Below, in pieces: positions 47,304-58,830 of a stretch of 64,000 bases of DNA (its first letter is position 1; every line of letters starts with the position of its first letter). A program made the position numbers and the translations under genes. The notes below the pieces were generated by a model. It made no database searches. It worked only from the letters and a program-made list of their open reading frames with translations, and was not told where the DNA came from. The DNA is from Bretschneidera sinensis (Eukaryota > Streptophyta > Magnoliopsida > Brassicales > Akaniaceae), in contig CM043704.1 of the NCBI GenBank assembly GCA_023935145.1, positions 96,311,873 to 96,375,872 on the forward strand. The letters run 5' to 3'.

Positions 47304-48227
47304 TTACCGGGCTAATTCTTCATTGTCATATAAGACCCCGACGTCCAAAGGCGAGGCCACCATGGCGTTCACCGTCTCTTGCTCATACCGAAGAAGGCCC
47401 GGCTTTTTGCATTTCCCGGTGCGATCCATACTCCACGCACGAGGTAAGCCGAAGTCCTCGGCAGATCGGATGAAAAAGAAATTCTTCTTCCACCTCTTGA
47501 TAGATGAAGGGGTCTTCTTCAGCAACCTCCTCTTCGGCCGAGTACTGAAGACCACCCACCCTATCTGACCATGTCGGCTGATCAAGAAGTGGGCCTTGAA
47601 AACATCCATCGTCATTGGCCAGCCCACTTCTAAGCAGACGCAGATAAAGGCCATGATCAACCGTATCGAATTGGGCACCAGCTGACACAGCACTATATCA
47701 AAGTACCTAAGGATCGCACAAAAGTAGGGGTGAAGGGGAAACCGAAGCCCGGCCTGCATGTGATGCTCGTACACACACAGCTCAAACGGGGCTCGGTCAG
47801 GGAGGACATCACAGGCCCTCTCCCCCACCCTGGCCAGCCGAAGATCGTACTCGCCCGGGATGCGGTACGTCTTCCTTATCACTTCCAAATCCTCCTCCCT
47901 CAGTTGGCTAGGGATCTCGTTGGCTGTATAGTTCCATTCCTCTCTCTCCTCTCCAGCCGAGGTCTCCCTAATGTCGGTCAACGCTCTAAGAGTGTCCTCA
48001 CCGGACGAGGACTCTTTCTGATGTTCTTTCCCCACCTCCAAAGGAACGTAGGGCACTAGCGCCATAGGGTCTGCCCTGGGCGTACCCGTTACGGGGGTAT
48101 TCCCCCCAGAAGAAGACGAGGACGTCCCTACTTCTTCGGCGCTACTACCACTCGTGTCCTCTACACTACTCTTACCATTACTACTACTACTTGGCCTATC
48201 GCGGTATGTATCAAACGAAGAAGACAT
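47304..48227 (-). CDS. Antisense ORF 1 of the element, 'putative gypsy-type transposon' (Transposase_28-like) domain
   Basis: A 307-codon minus-strand frame. The first 90 residues are Ser-rich and low-complexity. Residues about 115-240 (YRIPGEYDLRL, DRAPFELCVYEHHMQAGLRF, PLHPYFCAILRYFDI, VGWPMTMDVFKAHFLI) match my memory of the plant-only domain Pfam calls 'putative gypsy type transposon'. The frame ends just after a good donor, GCCCG/GTAAGG (GT at 47307-47306), and a CAG acceptor lies before ORF 2, so the two are probably exons of one antisense gene. The simple join is out of phase with ORF 2 as it stands. It has its own upstream TATA box. Its role in the element is unknown. Confidence 0.75.
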   Translation of the reverse strand: MSSSFDTYRDRPSSSSNGKSSVEDTSGSSAEEVGTSSSSSGGNTPVTGTPRADPMALVPYVPLEVGKEHQKESSSGEDTLRALTDIRETSAGEEREEWNYTANEIPSQLREEDLEVIRKTYRIPGEYDLRLARVGERACDVLPDRAPFELCVYEHHMQAGLRFPLHPYFCAILRYFDIVLCQLVPNSIRLIMAFICVCLEVGWPMTMDVFKAHFLISRHGQIGWVVFSTRPKRRLLKKTPSSIKRWKKNFFFIRSAEDFGLPRAWSMDRTGKCKKPGLLRYEQETVNAMVASPLDVGVLYDNEELAR

Positions 48228-48496
48228 GATGTAAAAATGAAAGAAAACACGAACTCACCAAAGTCCGAAGGATTCGGACTTGAATTCCTCCTAAACATTC
48301 GGTGTATGTCCAAGGGCGTTCCTCCCGAGATCTCGCGAACGCAACGATCACACCAAATTTCTCTCCGAAGGGACGAGGACGAGAACTCCCAAACACCTCT
48401 GGGACGAGGCCGAGGGCTCTCAGGAAAGCTACTCTCTGAACTCTGAAAACAAAAGGAGGTTATAGAATGTGTGGAAGAAGGGGAAATCCAAGCCCC

Positions 48497-48503
48497 TTAT
48501 ATA
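48497..48503 (-). promoter_or_regulatory. Candidate TATA box of the antisense gene
   Basis: The minus strand reads CCCCTATATAAGGGG here, 270 nt upstream of the antisense start codon. It is a strong TATA match in otherwise GC-rich sequence, and it lies between the hairpin array and antisense ORF 1. Confidence 0.6.
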
Positions 48504-48740
48504 GGGGAAGGGTCACGACCAACGAGGAACATTCAATGCAATCGAGGGAATCAAGGGGACTCTTTAGAATTCCCAAGCGACCAACACACTTTCCCAGGGG
48601 GCGTTACGTCCCTCGAGGTGGCCACCGCTTTCCCTAAAAACGGCTGTTTAAAATTCCAAGGTAACATGACGCGGCAGTTACCCAGGTAAGGCCACGTGTT
48701 TCCTCAGCCGCCGTCTTGGACACGAAATACTTTCCCGTAG

Positions 48741-50390
48741 CTCCACGAGTCCTCGGCCCACTCTCTTCAAAGTCCGAGGAGATGGATTGCTCCACTGGTC
48801 CTCGGCCCACTCACTTCAAAGTCCGAGGAGATAGATTGCTCCACTGGTCCTCGGACATATGGCATTCTTGGCCGAAGAGATGGATTGCTCCACTAGTCCT
48901 CGACCCACTCTCTTCAAAAGTCCGAGGAGATGGATTGCTCCACTGGTCCTCGGACATATGGCATTCTTGGCCGAGGAGATGGATTGCTCCACTAGTCCTC
49001 GGCCCACTCTCTTCAAAAGTCCGAGGAGATGGATTGCTCCACTGGTCCTCGGCCCACTCTCTTCAAAGTCCGAGGAGATGGATTGCTCCACTGGTTCTCG
49101 GACATATGGCATTCTTGGCCGAGGAGATGGATTGCTCCACTAGTCCTCGGCCCACTCTCTTCAAAAGTCCGAGGAGATGGATTGCTCCACTAGTCCTCGG
49201 CCCACTCTCTTCAAAAGTCCGAGGAGATGGATTGCTCCACTGGTCCTCGGCCCACTCTTTTCAAAGTCCGAGGAGATGGATTGCTCCACTGGTCCTCAGA
49301 TATATGGCATTCTTGGCCGAGGAGATGGATTGCTCCACTAGTCCTCGGCCCACTCTCTTCAAAAGTCCGAGGAGATGGATTGCTCCACTGGTCCTCGGAC
49401 ATATGGCATTCTTGGCCGAGGAGATGGATTGCTCCACTAGTCCTCGGTCCACTCTCTTCAAAGTCCGAGGAGATGGATTGCTCCACTGGTCCTCGGACAT
49501 ATGGCATTCTTGGCCGAGGAGATGGATTGCTCCACTAGTCCTCGGCCCGCTCTCTTCGAAGTCCGAGGAGATGGATTGCTCCACTGGTCCTCGGACATAT
49601 GGCATTCTTGGCCGAGGAGATGGATTGCTCCACTAGTCCTCGGCCCACTCTCTTCGAAGTCCGAGGAGATGGATTGCTCCACTAGTCCTCGGACATATGG
49701 CATTCTTGGCCGAGGAGATGGATTGCTCCACTAGTCCTCGGACATATGGCATTCTTGGCCGAGGAGATGGATTGCTCCACTAGTCCTCGGCCCACTCTAT
49801 TCAAAAGTCCGAGGAGATGGATTGCTCCACTGGTCCTCGGACATATGGCATTCTTGGCCGAGGAGATGGATTGCTCCACTAGTCCTCGGCCCACTCTCTT
49901 CAAAGTCCGAGGAGATGGATTGCTCCACTGGTCCTCGGCCCACTCTTTTCAAAGTCCGAGGAGATGGATTGCTCCACTGGTCCTCGGACATATGGCATTC
50001 TTGGCCGAGGAGATGGATTGCTCCACTAGTCCTCGGCCCGCTCTCTTCGAAGTCCGAGGAGATGGATTGCTCCACTAGTCCTCGGCCCACTCTCTTCAAA
50101 GTCCGAGGAGATAGATAGCTCCACTGGTCCTCGGACATATGGCATTCTTGGCCGAGGAGATGGATTGCTCCACTAGTCCTCGGCCCACTCTCTTCAAAGT
50201 CCAAGGAGATGGATCGCTCCACTGGTCCTCGGACATATGGCATTCTTGGCCGAGGAGATGAACTGCTCCTCGGCCCACTCTCTTCAAAGTCCGAGGAGAT
50301 GGATTGCTCCACTGGTCCTCGGACCCCTGGTGTCCTTGGCCAAAGAGAGGAGTCATTCCACAAGTCCTCGGTCCATTCTCCTTTGCCTTA
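48741..50390. repeat. Tandem array of about 34 hairpin-forming 49-bp units (two types)
   Basis: Units of about 49-50 bp share the frame GTCCTCGG...CCGAGGAGATGGATTGCTCCACT. Type A has CCCACTCTCTTCAAAGT between the arms (about 20 copies). Type B has ACATATGGCATTCTTGG (about 14 copies). CCTCGG and CCGAGG are inverted, so each unit can fold into a hairpin on either strand. The long open frames on both strands here are by-products of the repeat. Tandem repeats in this region are known for Tat/Ogre-type elements and can seed satellites. Confidence 0.95.
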
Positions 50391-50477
50391 GAGCCAATTT
50401 CGACCAGACTTCACGTCTCAGCAGAGGATCTAACGCCAACCTAGTCCTGCTACTTCCTTAACCACAGTGCCGCACTT

Positions 50478-50491
50478 AAGGAAGTGGGGGG
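50478..50491 (+). other. Polypurine tract
   Basis: AAGGAAGTGGGGGG followed by CCTC immediately precedes the 3' LTR. It is the expected plus-strand priming site. Confidence 0.75.
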
Positions 50492-50495
50492 CCTC

Positions 50496-51078
50496 TGATA
50501 CTACCAAAATACGTGGGCAATCCAGGCCCAAACAGTTGGACCTCCAGGTCATGGCCGCCCTTCAGGGTATCATTGCCTCTAGCGGGGCCTCCACGTCACC
50601 ACTACCATTCAGTGCATCTTGGCCCCAAACTGGGTTTCCACGTCACCACCGCCCTCCGAACCATCATTACCCAACCAAGTTGGGATGTCAGAGAAAAACA
50701 CCGTCTTAACGCATATACGGCTCTGGAGTGAGTCAGCAAGGCAAAAGCCCTACTGAACGGTTCTCAGCTTCCTAACTGGGCCTCATAGGCATCATTACTC
50801 AACCCAGCTGGATATCCTGTCACAGCCGCCCTGGCCCACTACCGCCTCCGAACATCACCGCCTCCGAAACTCTATAAAAGGGACTTGGTAAGTAGTCCAG
50901 AAGGGACTTAGTTTTTCACTTGAAAACACTTACACTTTGAACTTTCTCTAACTTAAGCATCGGAGCATCCTCGGAGGCACCCCCTCCGTCGACCCCAATA
51001 GTTACTCTCCCTTTCCCTGTGCAGGTACTTAGACGGTCTAAACCTCCAGCTCAGCAACACACACATTTGACATCAACA
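50496..51078 (+). repeat. 3' LTR of the Tat-like element
   Basis: 583 bp, the same length as the 5' LTR with no indels seen by eye and about 17 substitutions, mostly transitions. It ends ACATCAACA next to the AAATG target duplication. Confidence 0.97.
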
Positions 51079-51083
51079 AAATG

Positions 51084-53036
51084 CATTAGATTTACCAATG
51101 AATGTGGTTTTTTATCACAAAATATATTATTTTACTGAAGATATAATAGTGAAGTATAATGCCTATTTTAAGTTAATTCCATGTAAAAGTTGTCCATTTG
51201 TATCGTTAATTAATTTGTTAACTCTTAGATATTTTTATTTTTGTTTGGAGTGATGATCTTACAAATTCGATTTTATAAAAATTATCACAAAACAAAAAAA
51301 AATTCACCAATAATCACAAATAAATCGAATAATAATTATTTTAAAAAAATTAAATATTAAAATTATTATTTAATTTTTTTATTACTTTCAAAAAACCGAA
51401 TTCATATCACCACTCTTTTGTTTGTTTCACATAATTTTATTTTTTCATAAAAACAAGTGTAGTTTAATTGGAGTTGGAAAGAATGCAAAAAAAAATTGAA
51501 TACAACGAACCAGCACTGCCTTTTTCTTTGGCTTGCTTTGGCCAGGAGGTAAGAATTTTACTTTACTACTTCCTCTTTTTGTCGTCACTCTGCTGCATGT
51601 ATGGGGAATCTACTAGTCTATCGAAACACAGGAAGTCAGGAACACGGTTCAAATCTTTTTATCTCAATTCAACAAAATCAAACCTCACGTTCTCACAATG
51701 CTCGTATACGTCACACATTTAGTGTGTTTGGTTGCTTAAAATTGAAATCGGATTTTCCAATTATTAAATTATGCAACTCAGGTGCCATATATGTACAAAA
51801 AAAATCAATTGGGGTTAAGGGTTTTACAATAAATAGATTAATGAATTGGTCTATTAAATAAGATATACAGTGAGTTTGATCAATCTGATACTTTAATTGT
51901 CTAATATGAACTATTTAGTGTGAGTTATAGTTGATCATTGGATCTACGCTAAGTGAGTCCAGTGTTTTCAAAAGCGAAAGCATTAGGCGAGACGTTGGGG
52001 AGTAAATTTTTTTGAATACGCTGTGGCGTTTCAAAATTTTAATAAAATAATATTAATTAATTAATTATAGTAATAAAAATAATTTTAATTAATTAATTTT
52101 TATCAGAATTTAATACTTTACTAACTCTGTATAGTGTGATAATTAGAATTTTATATATATTTATATATAAATTATATGAAGTATAATTTATATTTTTATA
52201 TTGTTGTAACTTATAAGTGATTAATTAAATAGTTTATAATTATTATTAAACTAGATAACATTTATTATATATTTATGAAGTGTAATAATGTTACAATAAT
52301 AACACTAATTTAGTGGTTAAGATCTATGACACTCATTAGGTCATGGATTTGACCTTTGACGTACGCTCGAGATATACGGAAGGAACACCAAACTTTTCAC
52401 GTTTTGAGGCGTTTTCAAAACGTCTCGTCTCTCGGCATATCCAAGATCTGTCTTTTAAAACACCGAGTGAGTCAATGAATAGCTATATAAAAACATGACT
52501 AGCTCCCCTTCTTATTCCAACAATATTCTCCAAGAATAGAAAATACAATTTTTTCATAAAAAAGCTAGCATCCTGAGTAATTTGGAAAGGCAGTACATAA
52601 GCCATCCTAGCATCTAACATGAAACAAACTCCCAAGTTTGCTTACCGAAGTAAAGCCCAGTTTGCAGATTGCAACAACCAAACACAGCCTTCTTTTTCTT
52701 ACATTATCTTCCAACAAAGCTGACAGTGTTCTTTACCTCCCTTGATCTGAAGGTAGATCACTTCACACACTCATTATCCTTCAGAGTGACCCCACCAAAG
52801 GTAAAAAGCTTCTCTTGGTCTTGGCTAATATTATGCACTCACATGTGAGTTAGCTGACACACACTCCCCTTCTCTCTCTCTCTCTCTCCCTCTCTCTATT
52901 TCCCTCTCTCGTGACACGAAGACAACTAACCGCAAAAGCAGCAACACTTATAAAAACCGAAACAAAACTGCCATAAATCTCAGCTCCCACCACCAACAAA
53001 TTAATACCCAACAAAACAAAAAAAAGGAAAGAAAAA
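51084..53036. other. Intergenic region upstream of the GH9 gene
   Basis: AT-rich spacer with a hAT-like element (51960-52465) on the left. The right 500 bp hold the probable GH9 promoter, with a (CT)n-rich stretch at about 52865-52905. TATA candidates are TATAAAA at 52949-52955 and TATATAAA near 52484. No other gene is seen. Confidence 0.5.
51960..52465. mobile_element. hAT-like non-autonomous element, 506 bp
   Basis: The ends CAGTGTTTTCAAAAG and CTTTTAAAACACCG are imperfect inverted repeats of the CAGTG type used by hAT elements. The flanks AGTGAGTC (51952-51959 and 52466-52473) are identical 8-bp repeats, the hAT target-duplication size. The interior is AT-rich and non-coding. A related copy lies near 61500-61920. 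Confidence 0.75.
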
Positions 53037-56000
53037 ATGAAACCCTCCTCTCTTCTCATCGTCACAACTCTTCTTCTTCTAACTCAATTGCCTTGGATGC
53101 TTCAAGCAAGCAACCACGACTACAATGAGGCACTAGCCAAATCCATTCTCTTCTTCGAGGGCCAACGCTCTGGTTTCTTGCCACAAGACCAACGCTTGAC
53201 CTGGCGAGCAAATTCGGGTTTAAGCGATGGTTATACTTACAATACGGATTTAACCGGCGGTTATTATGATGCTGGTGATAATGTTAAGTTCGGGTTTCCT
53301 ATGGCTTTCACTACGACACTGCTGTCTTGGAGCGTGATAGAATTCGGGGACTTGATGCCTCCTAACGAATTGAGGAACGCTCTGGTGGCGATTCGTTGGT
53401 CTACGGATTATTTGCTCAAGACGGTTTCTCAGCCTAATCGAATTTTTGTGCAGGTAATGAGTGTAATAAACTTACATTAAAGGCATTATCGTGTTTCTTT
53501 TTTTGCCAGGGGGGGGGGGGGGAGAGTGGAGGATCTGGGTAGGGGTAGTTTGAGATTTGGGGCGAGGATTAGTATGTTTGCTTTTAGTTTAACTAATCTG
53601 TGAATCTGTGAATGAGTAGAGAGGAGCGAGATTTTTGTCAATTTCGTGACTCTTAGGGTCTTCAGGTAGTCGTTTACTGACTGTTTTGGCCCCACTAGTC
53701 CTTTAATCACCTCCGATGCGTACTGGACACTAGCAGATCTAGTTTTAGCCAAAACTTAAAAAGAGTGATGATCCCAATTCCGTAGGCCCAACCCAAATTT
53801 AAGTAATTAATCATTCTACATTAGCTAACCAAATAACAAAGATTAGGTAAGCAGTGCATTTTTTTTTCAATACTTAATACAAAGTGTATAGTTTCATCTT
53901 ATTCGGTACGTGATTAAATTAAATTTAAGATTTAATTTTAATTTTTAAAATTATTTTAAATTTTATTTAAGCATAAGCCAAATGGGCATCTTTATATAAT
54001 ATATGTAGATTTTGACATCTTTGCTTGTGGTGGCACGTGTTTACCTCTTTTGTTCACAGTGAAACAACACTCGAGAATATCTGATCCATAGTTAATTAAG
54101 CAACTAAACGTGTTTAATGTCATTAATATTGATCTAATGCAACTAAAATCTGTAATGGTATAGGTTGGCTTAACAATAATTTTATTTTGATTTATATATG
54201 ATAAAATAGTATAAGAAAAAAGTAAATTTATACTCGAGGTTTTACTATTATATTTATTTGACATTCAGTTTTCATCGAGTATCAATTTGACCTTAAATGT
54301 TTTGTTTCGACATAATTGAAATTTTTTTTTTAGATTTGTGCATTATCTGTTGTCCATTCTAATTGTTCTACGTCAATTTTAATGGATAAATCTGAATAAG
54401 ATGTTTAATTGGGTTAAAACAAAACTTTAAGGGACAAATTGACACTTATTAAAAATTGAATGTCAAATAAACACAATAGTGAAAATTTCAACGATAAATT
54501 TGTTTTTTTCCTTTTGGTATAATAACATTGAAGCTAAATGTATTTTTTGTTTGGGAAAAGGTGAAAATATTTTATATAAATTCAATTTTTTAAAAGCCCT
54601 TGATTTTTTCTATAAAAACGCTTTTTTTAAAAGGTAAACCTGGTTTCAATTTTTTATAAATAGAAATCGTTTGATAATCCCTACGTGACGATAGCTAAAT
54701 ATTGATTTTAGAAGGATTAATACTTATAATAATGTATCATGATGTGACGTATAGGTGGGCGATCCAATTATAGACCATAATTGTTGGGAGAGGCCAGAGG
54801 ACATGGACACGGCTAGGACTGTTTATACCGTTGATGCACCAAATCCAGCTTCCGATGTTGCGGGCGAGACCGCCGCGGCTTTGGCAGCTTCATCGATGGC
54901 CTTCCGATCATCGGACCCTGGATACGCGGAGACCTTATTAAGAAATGCCATCAAGTCTTTTCAATTTGCAGATACTTATAGAGGTGCTTATAGCGATAAT
55001 GCAAACATTAAAGATGGTGCCTGCCCGTTTTACTGTGACTTTGATGGATATCAAGTAAGTAAACATATGTAGTTTTAATTTCATTATCTAATTAAAGATT
55101 ATCACATGTGATTAGGGAGGAATCTTCATGGGCTGCCTTTATAATTTGTTTTTGGACTCTAATTACATATAATAATCTCAAGTGTCACGAGTTTTGGACA
55201 TGTCATTCTTCAATGTTGGTCTAACTTTTGCATGTGAACTTAACTTTTTCTGCTCATATCAAGAAGAAAAAAAAGTATTATGCTTGTGATTTTAATACTT
55301 AATTTAGGTTTAATTTGATTTAAATTAAATTAAAAACTAATTTTATGTTTGGGTTTGACAGGATGAGTTGCTGTGGGGAGCAGCATGGCTAAGAAGGGCA
55401 TCTCAAGACACTACCTACCTTAATTACATAGAAACCAATGGCAAAACACTTGGCGCTGAGGACAATATTAATGAATTCGGTTGGGACAACAAGCATGCTG
55501 GCCTAAATGTTCTTGTCTCCAAGGTCAGATTATTTTATCCCCTTTTTTTAGAGTAATTATTTTTTTCCTTTTTAGTTTCATAAACATGGGTTTTCTTTTT
55601 TAATGAAAAGGTATCTGGATCTTTGGTCTTATTAATTTTCTAGGTACATGCAAAACATTTTGTCCACATGTATTGATTGGTAAAACTCGGAATAATTTCT
55701 CGACTATAATCTTAAAGACTTGTTTGCACTTTACACTAATGTCACACTTGAAAGAAATTATTAATTGATTTATGTTTTTTATAAACAGAAGTCTTAACAC
55801 TCTTAAAAAATGATTTCTTAAAAGAACTTTAAGCTTGAAAATGGTTTAATAGACTTAATTTGTGTCAGAACAATTGTTTTACTAAATATAAAAAAAAATT
55901 AATATAAACTATTTCAAAAACCGTTTTAAAAGTTATAAACCGAAACTACGGATAAACGTATCTAATTGGAAAATCGAACACAAGACCTGACTTGATTCAT

Positions 56001-56656
56001 CCTATAACTTGAACTAATTAACCTTTTTTTTTTTCTAATTATTACAGGAAGTGCTAGAAGGAAATATGTACTCACTGGAGTCATACAAAGCATCAGCAGA
56101 TAGCTTTATCTGCACCTTAATACCAGAATCCTCCTCCTCTCACATAGAGTACACCCCTGGTGGCCTAATTTACAAGCCTGGTGGCAGCAACTTGCAACAT
56201 TCAACAACAATCTCCTTCCTATTGCTTGTCTACGCAAACTACCTATCTCGAACATCTCAATCCGTTAATTGTGGAAATTTATACGTCTCTCCAGACACTC
56301 TTCGCCGACAAGCGAAGAAACAGGTTGATTACATTTTAGGGGATAATCCAATGGGATTATCGTATATGGTTGGTTACGGTAACAGTAATTATCCTCAACG
56401 TATTCATCATCGTGGCTCGTCATTGCCTTCGATTAAGGGCCATCCTCAGTTTATTGCTTGTAAAGAGGGTTCTGTTTATTTTAACTCAACAAATGCTAAT
56501 CCAAATGTTTTGGTTGGTGCCCTGGTGGGTGGACCTGGAGAAGATGATGCTTATCAGGATGATCGAGTTGATTTTAGGAAATCCGAGCCGACGACGTATA
56601 TTAATGCACCATTTGTTGGTGTACTTGCTTATTTTGCAGCTAATCCTTCATCCTAG
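53037..56656 (+). CDS. GH9 endo-beta-1,4-glucanase (class B, secreted), 495 residues
   Basis: Four plus-strand exons join in phase 0: 53037-53453, 54755-55054, 55362-55523 and 56048-56656 (1488 nt with TAG). A signal peptide ([20 protein letters not shown], cleaved near SN at 25-26) is followed directly by a GH9 catalytic domain. There is no C-terminal carbohydrate-binding module or membrane anchor, which defines class B. Catalytic features are present: GGYYDAGDN with Asp78 and Asp81, HHRGSS (His413), DDRVDF and [10 protein letters not shown] with Glu473 as proton donor. The family cleaves beta-1,4-glucans in the cell wall during growth, abscission or xylem development. The closest Arabidopsis relatives from memory are the CEL1 and CEL3/CEL5 group. 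No broken residues are seen. Confidence 0.96.
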
Positions 56657-58825
56657 CTAGTTAAAACAAAATTAGCTCAGTTTGTACATAGCTCAATTTG
56701 ATAGTCTTCATATTTGAAAGTCAGGAAAAAGAGTCTCTCATCTTTGATGAAGCAAAGATGGAAGAGGCTTAGTTTAGTTAGTTGTTGAATTCTAGGTATT
56801 GAATCACAAGAACTCGTGATTTTATAGGAAAAAGAGGATAGGTTGCTTCTTTTGAGATGTTGAATCTCAAAATATGTCTTCTAGCTTGTTTTATCAAATG
56901 AAAATTTCAACCTTTTGTTGGATATCTTGTGCAATATTCAATGGGGTCCCTGCCTTTGATTTTCTTGTATTTTTTTCTTTTATGATTCAATACTTGCTTA
57001 GTAAAATCGACATGAATGTTGTTTTTCTTTTGGTAAATTATATCTCCAACCTCGAGTTTTGCACTTAATTATAACTAGATCTGCTAGTTTGAAAAAAATA
57101 TCTAAATCTTATCACTTAGAATCTGTAATAAAAGAGTGACATCTTTGTATATATACAAACATTTTGAACATGTGAATAGACCGTATTTCGAACACTTCGT
57201 TGATTATATTCTTTTCATCATAATTGTTCAATGTGTTGCAACTATATTTCTCATTTATTTGTTTTCTCGTCTCCTCCTCAATTTAGTAAACCTTTATTTT
57301 GATTTAAATCAAATTGTAATTATAATTAGGGAGAACATGAGTTGGTTTGGGTTGAGTTGACTAAAAAGTTCAATTCAACCCAATCATATACCAAGTTGAA
57401 AAAATATCAACTTAAACCAACCTATGAACCCATTCAATCCCAATCTAACCCATTCAAATCGGTTTAGATCGTCAGTTTAATATTTTTTTCACTTAAAAAT
57501 TAATTAAAACATATTACATAAGAAAAAAAAATATTTTACTACTAATAATTCATTATCATTAGATTCAAAATCAAATCCATACAATAAAATTTACAAATCC
57601 ATCACTTACAAAGCACTTTAAATTACTTAAAACAAAGTTTGAACAGCCTCAATTTAATACAAACCATACAAAGTAAATAAAAATAGATTTTAGATGTGCT
57701 TAATCAATCAAATTTTCGAAACATCATTACAAGTATAGACTTGGCCCTAACTCTAATCTTAGTGATCAAGTTCTAAATAATATCAAACATATACATATAG
57801 AATAAGCAAATCAATTCAACAAGTATTTTGGAAGCATAATGAATTTTCAAAAGAAATACTTTCACGAGAACAAGCGATCTTTTTTAATTAAAAAATATTA
57901 AAAAGAAATATACTCTTAATATATTTAAATATTAAATTCACCTTTTTGATGGAAACTAACATTTTTTGTTGTAGGGTTTATAAAAAGACAAAAGAAAAGA
58001 AACGAGAAGATATATTCTATCATTCCAAACTATCTTACTAAAATATAAATGTAATCCATTAATTCTTAAAGAAAATATTTTAAATACATATAAAATATAA
58101 TTTATATAATGATTGAGTAACCAATTTGGGTCGGGTTGAAAAATTTTAAACTCGTGACTCAACCCACTGAGTTAAACAATTTCTCAACTCAAACCCAACT
58201 CGACTTCTAAAAACCTTAGTCCAGTCCATCCCAACTCATTACACCGGTTTGAGTCGGCTTCGCTGGTCCACTAGTTTTCAGCTCACCTCTAATTGTAATA
58301 GCATATGAGTCATATTAAAAGAAAACATAAGGGTAATCTAGAAATTTCTCAAGTTTTCAAGGATAACCTGACCATTTTTATGATCGCACTGCAATCATAT
58401 GATAATGTTAGACGATTTTTATCAAATGTTTTAACAACAACTCACATTTTGGACTTACTCGTTATATAGCTATCAAAAGTTTAAAAGAGAATGTTTAATT
58501 TTCAAATTAACGGACATGATAGTAATTAGGTTAATTTACATAAACTAACTTGAGTTTTGAGGGTCTCTACACTTACCTACCTATTATTTGAGAAATTACA
58601 AAAACTTACTTTGTCTTTTTTTCGTTTTGAAATTTTTCTTACAAAAAACTCCTTCCATAAATTTTTCTGGTAATCAATTTAGATTTTAGTCAAACCCATA
58701 TCCACCTCAGCAATTAAATCTGAAAACCCAAATATATCATTACTTCATCTTTTCTCTTATATCTTCTTCTTCTTTTCTTTCCTTTAGTAATAAATCTTTC
58801 ACCCACTAAATTGAAAACTAATATT
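56657..58825. other. GH9 3' flank and AT-rich spacer
   Basis: The first 400 bp or so are probably the GH9 3' UTR. From about 57340 to 58300 the sequence is rich in degraded GGGTTGAGTT / CAACCCAACTC motifs at both ends, suggesting an old TIR element, but its ends cannot be fixed. No gene is seen. Confidence 0.45.
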
Positions 58826-58830
58826 ATATT

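Larger units (their letters stand above)
39880..51078 (+). mobile_element. Ty3/gypsy LTR retrotransposon, Tat-like lineage, 11.2 kb, non-autonomous by mutation
   Basis: The element has two 583-bp LTRs (TGATACT...ATCAACA) bounded by a perfect 5-bp target duplication AAATG (39875-39879 and 51079-51083). It contains a primer-binding site, gag, pol (protease, RT, RNase H, second archaeal-type RNase H, integrase), an antisense gene, a tandem hairpin array and a polypurine tract, in that order. The dual RNase H, the long region after pol and the antisense ORF place it in the Tat lineage. By eye the LTRs differ at about 17 of 583 positions (about 97% identity), so insertion is fairly recent. Two frameshifts and two stops make its proteins defective. 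Confidence 0.96.

Noticed and set aside
48741..50390. CRISPR-like regular repeat array
   Set aside because: The genome is eukaryotic, the spacers are just two recurrent loop types, and the array lies inside an LTR element.
48716..50391. Many long ORFs on both strands (up to 306 codons) with repeats such as WIAPLVLG and GAIHLLG
   Set aside because: They are all translations of the 49-bp tandem array in different frames. Unit length is not a multiple of three and the frames have no independent coding character.
52484..52491. TATATAAA as GH9 promoter
   Set aside because: It is about 550 bp before the start codon; TATAAAA at 52949 is nearer, and neither can be chosen without transcript data.
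57340..58300. Possible MULE or hAT element with GGTTGAGTT-rich ends
   Set aside because: Terminal repeats and target duplication could not be fixed; the similarity may be degraded simple sequence.
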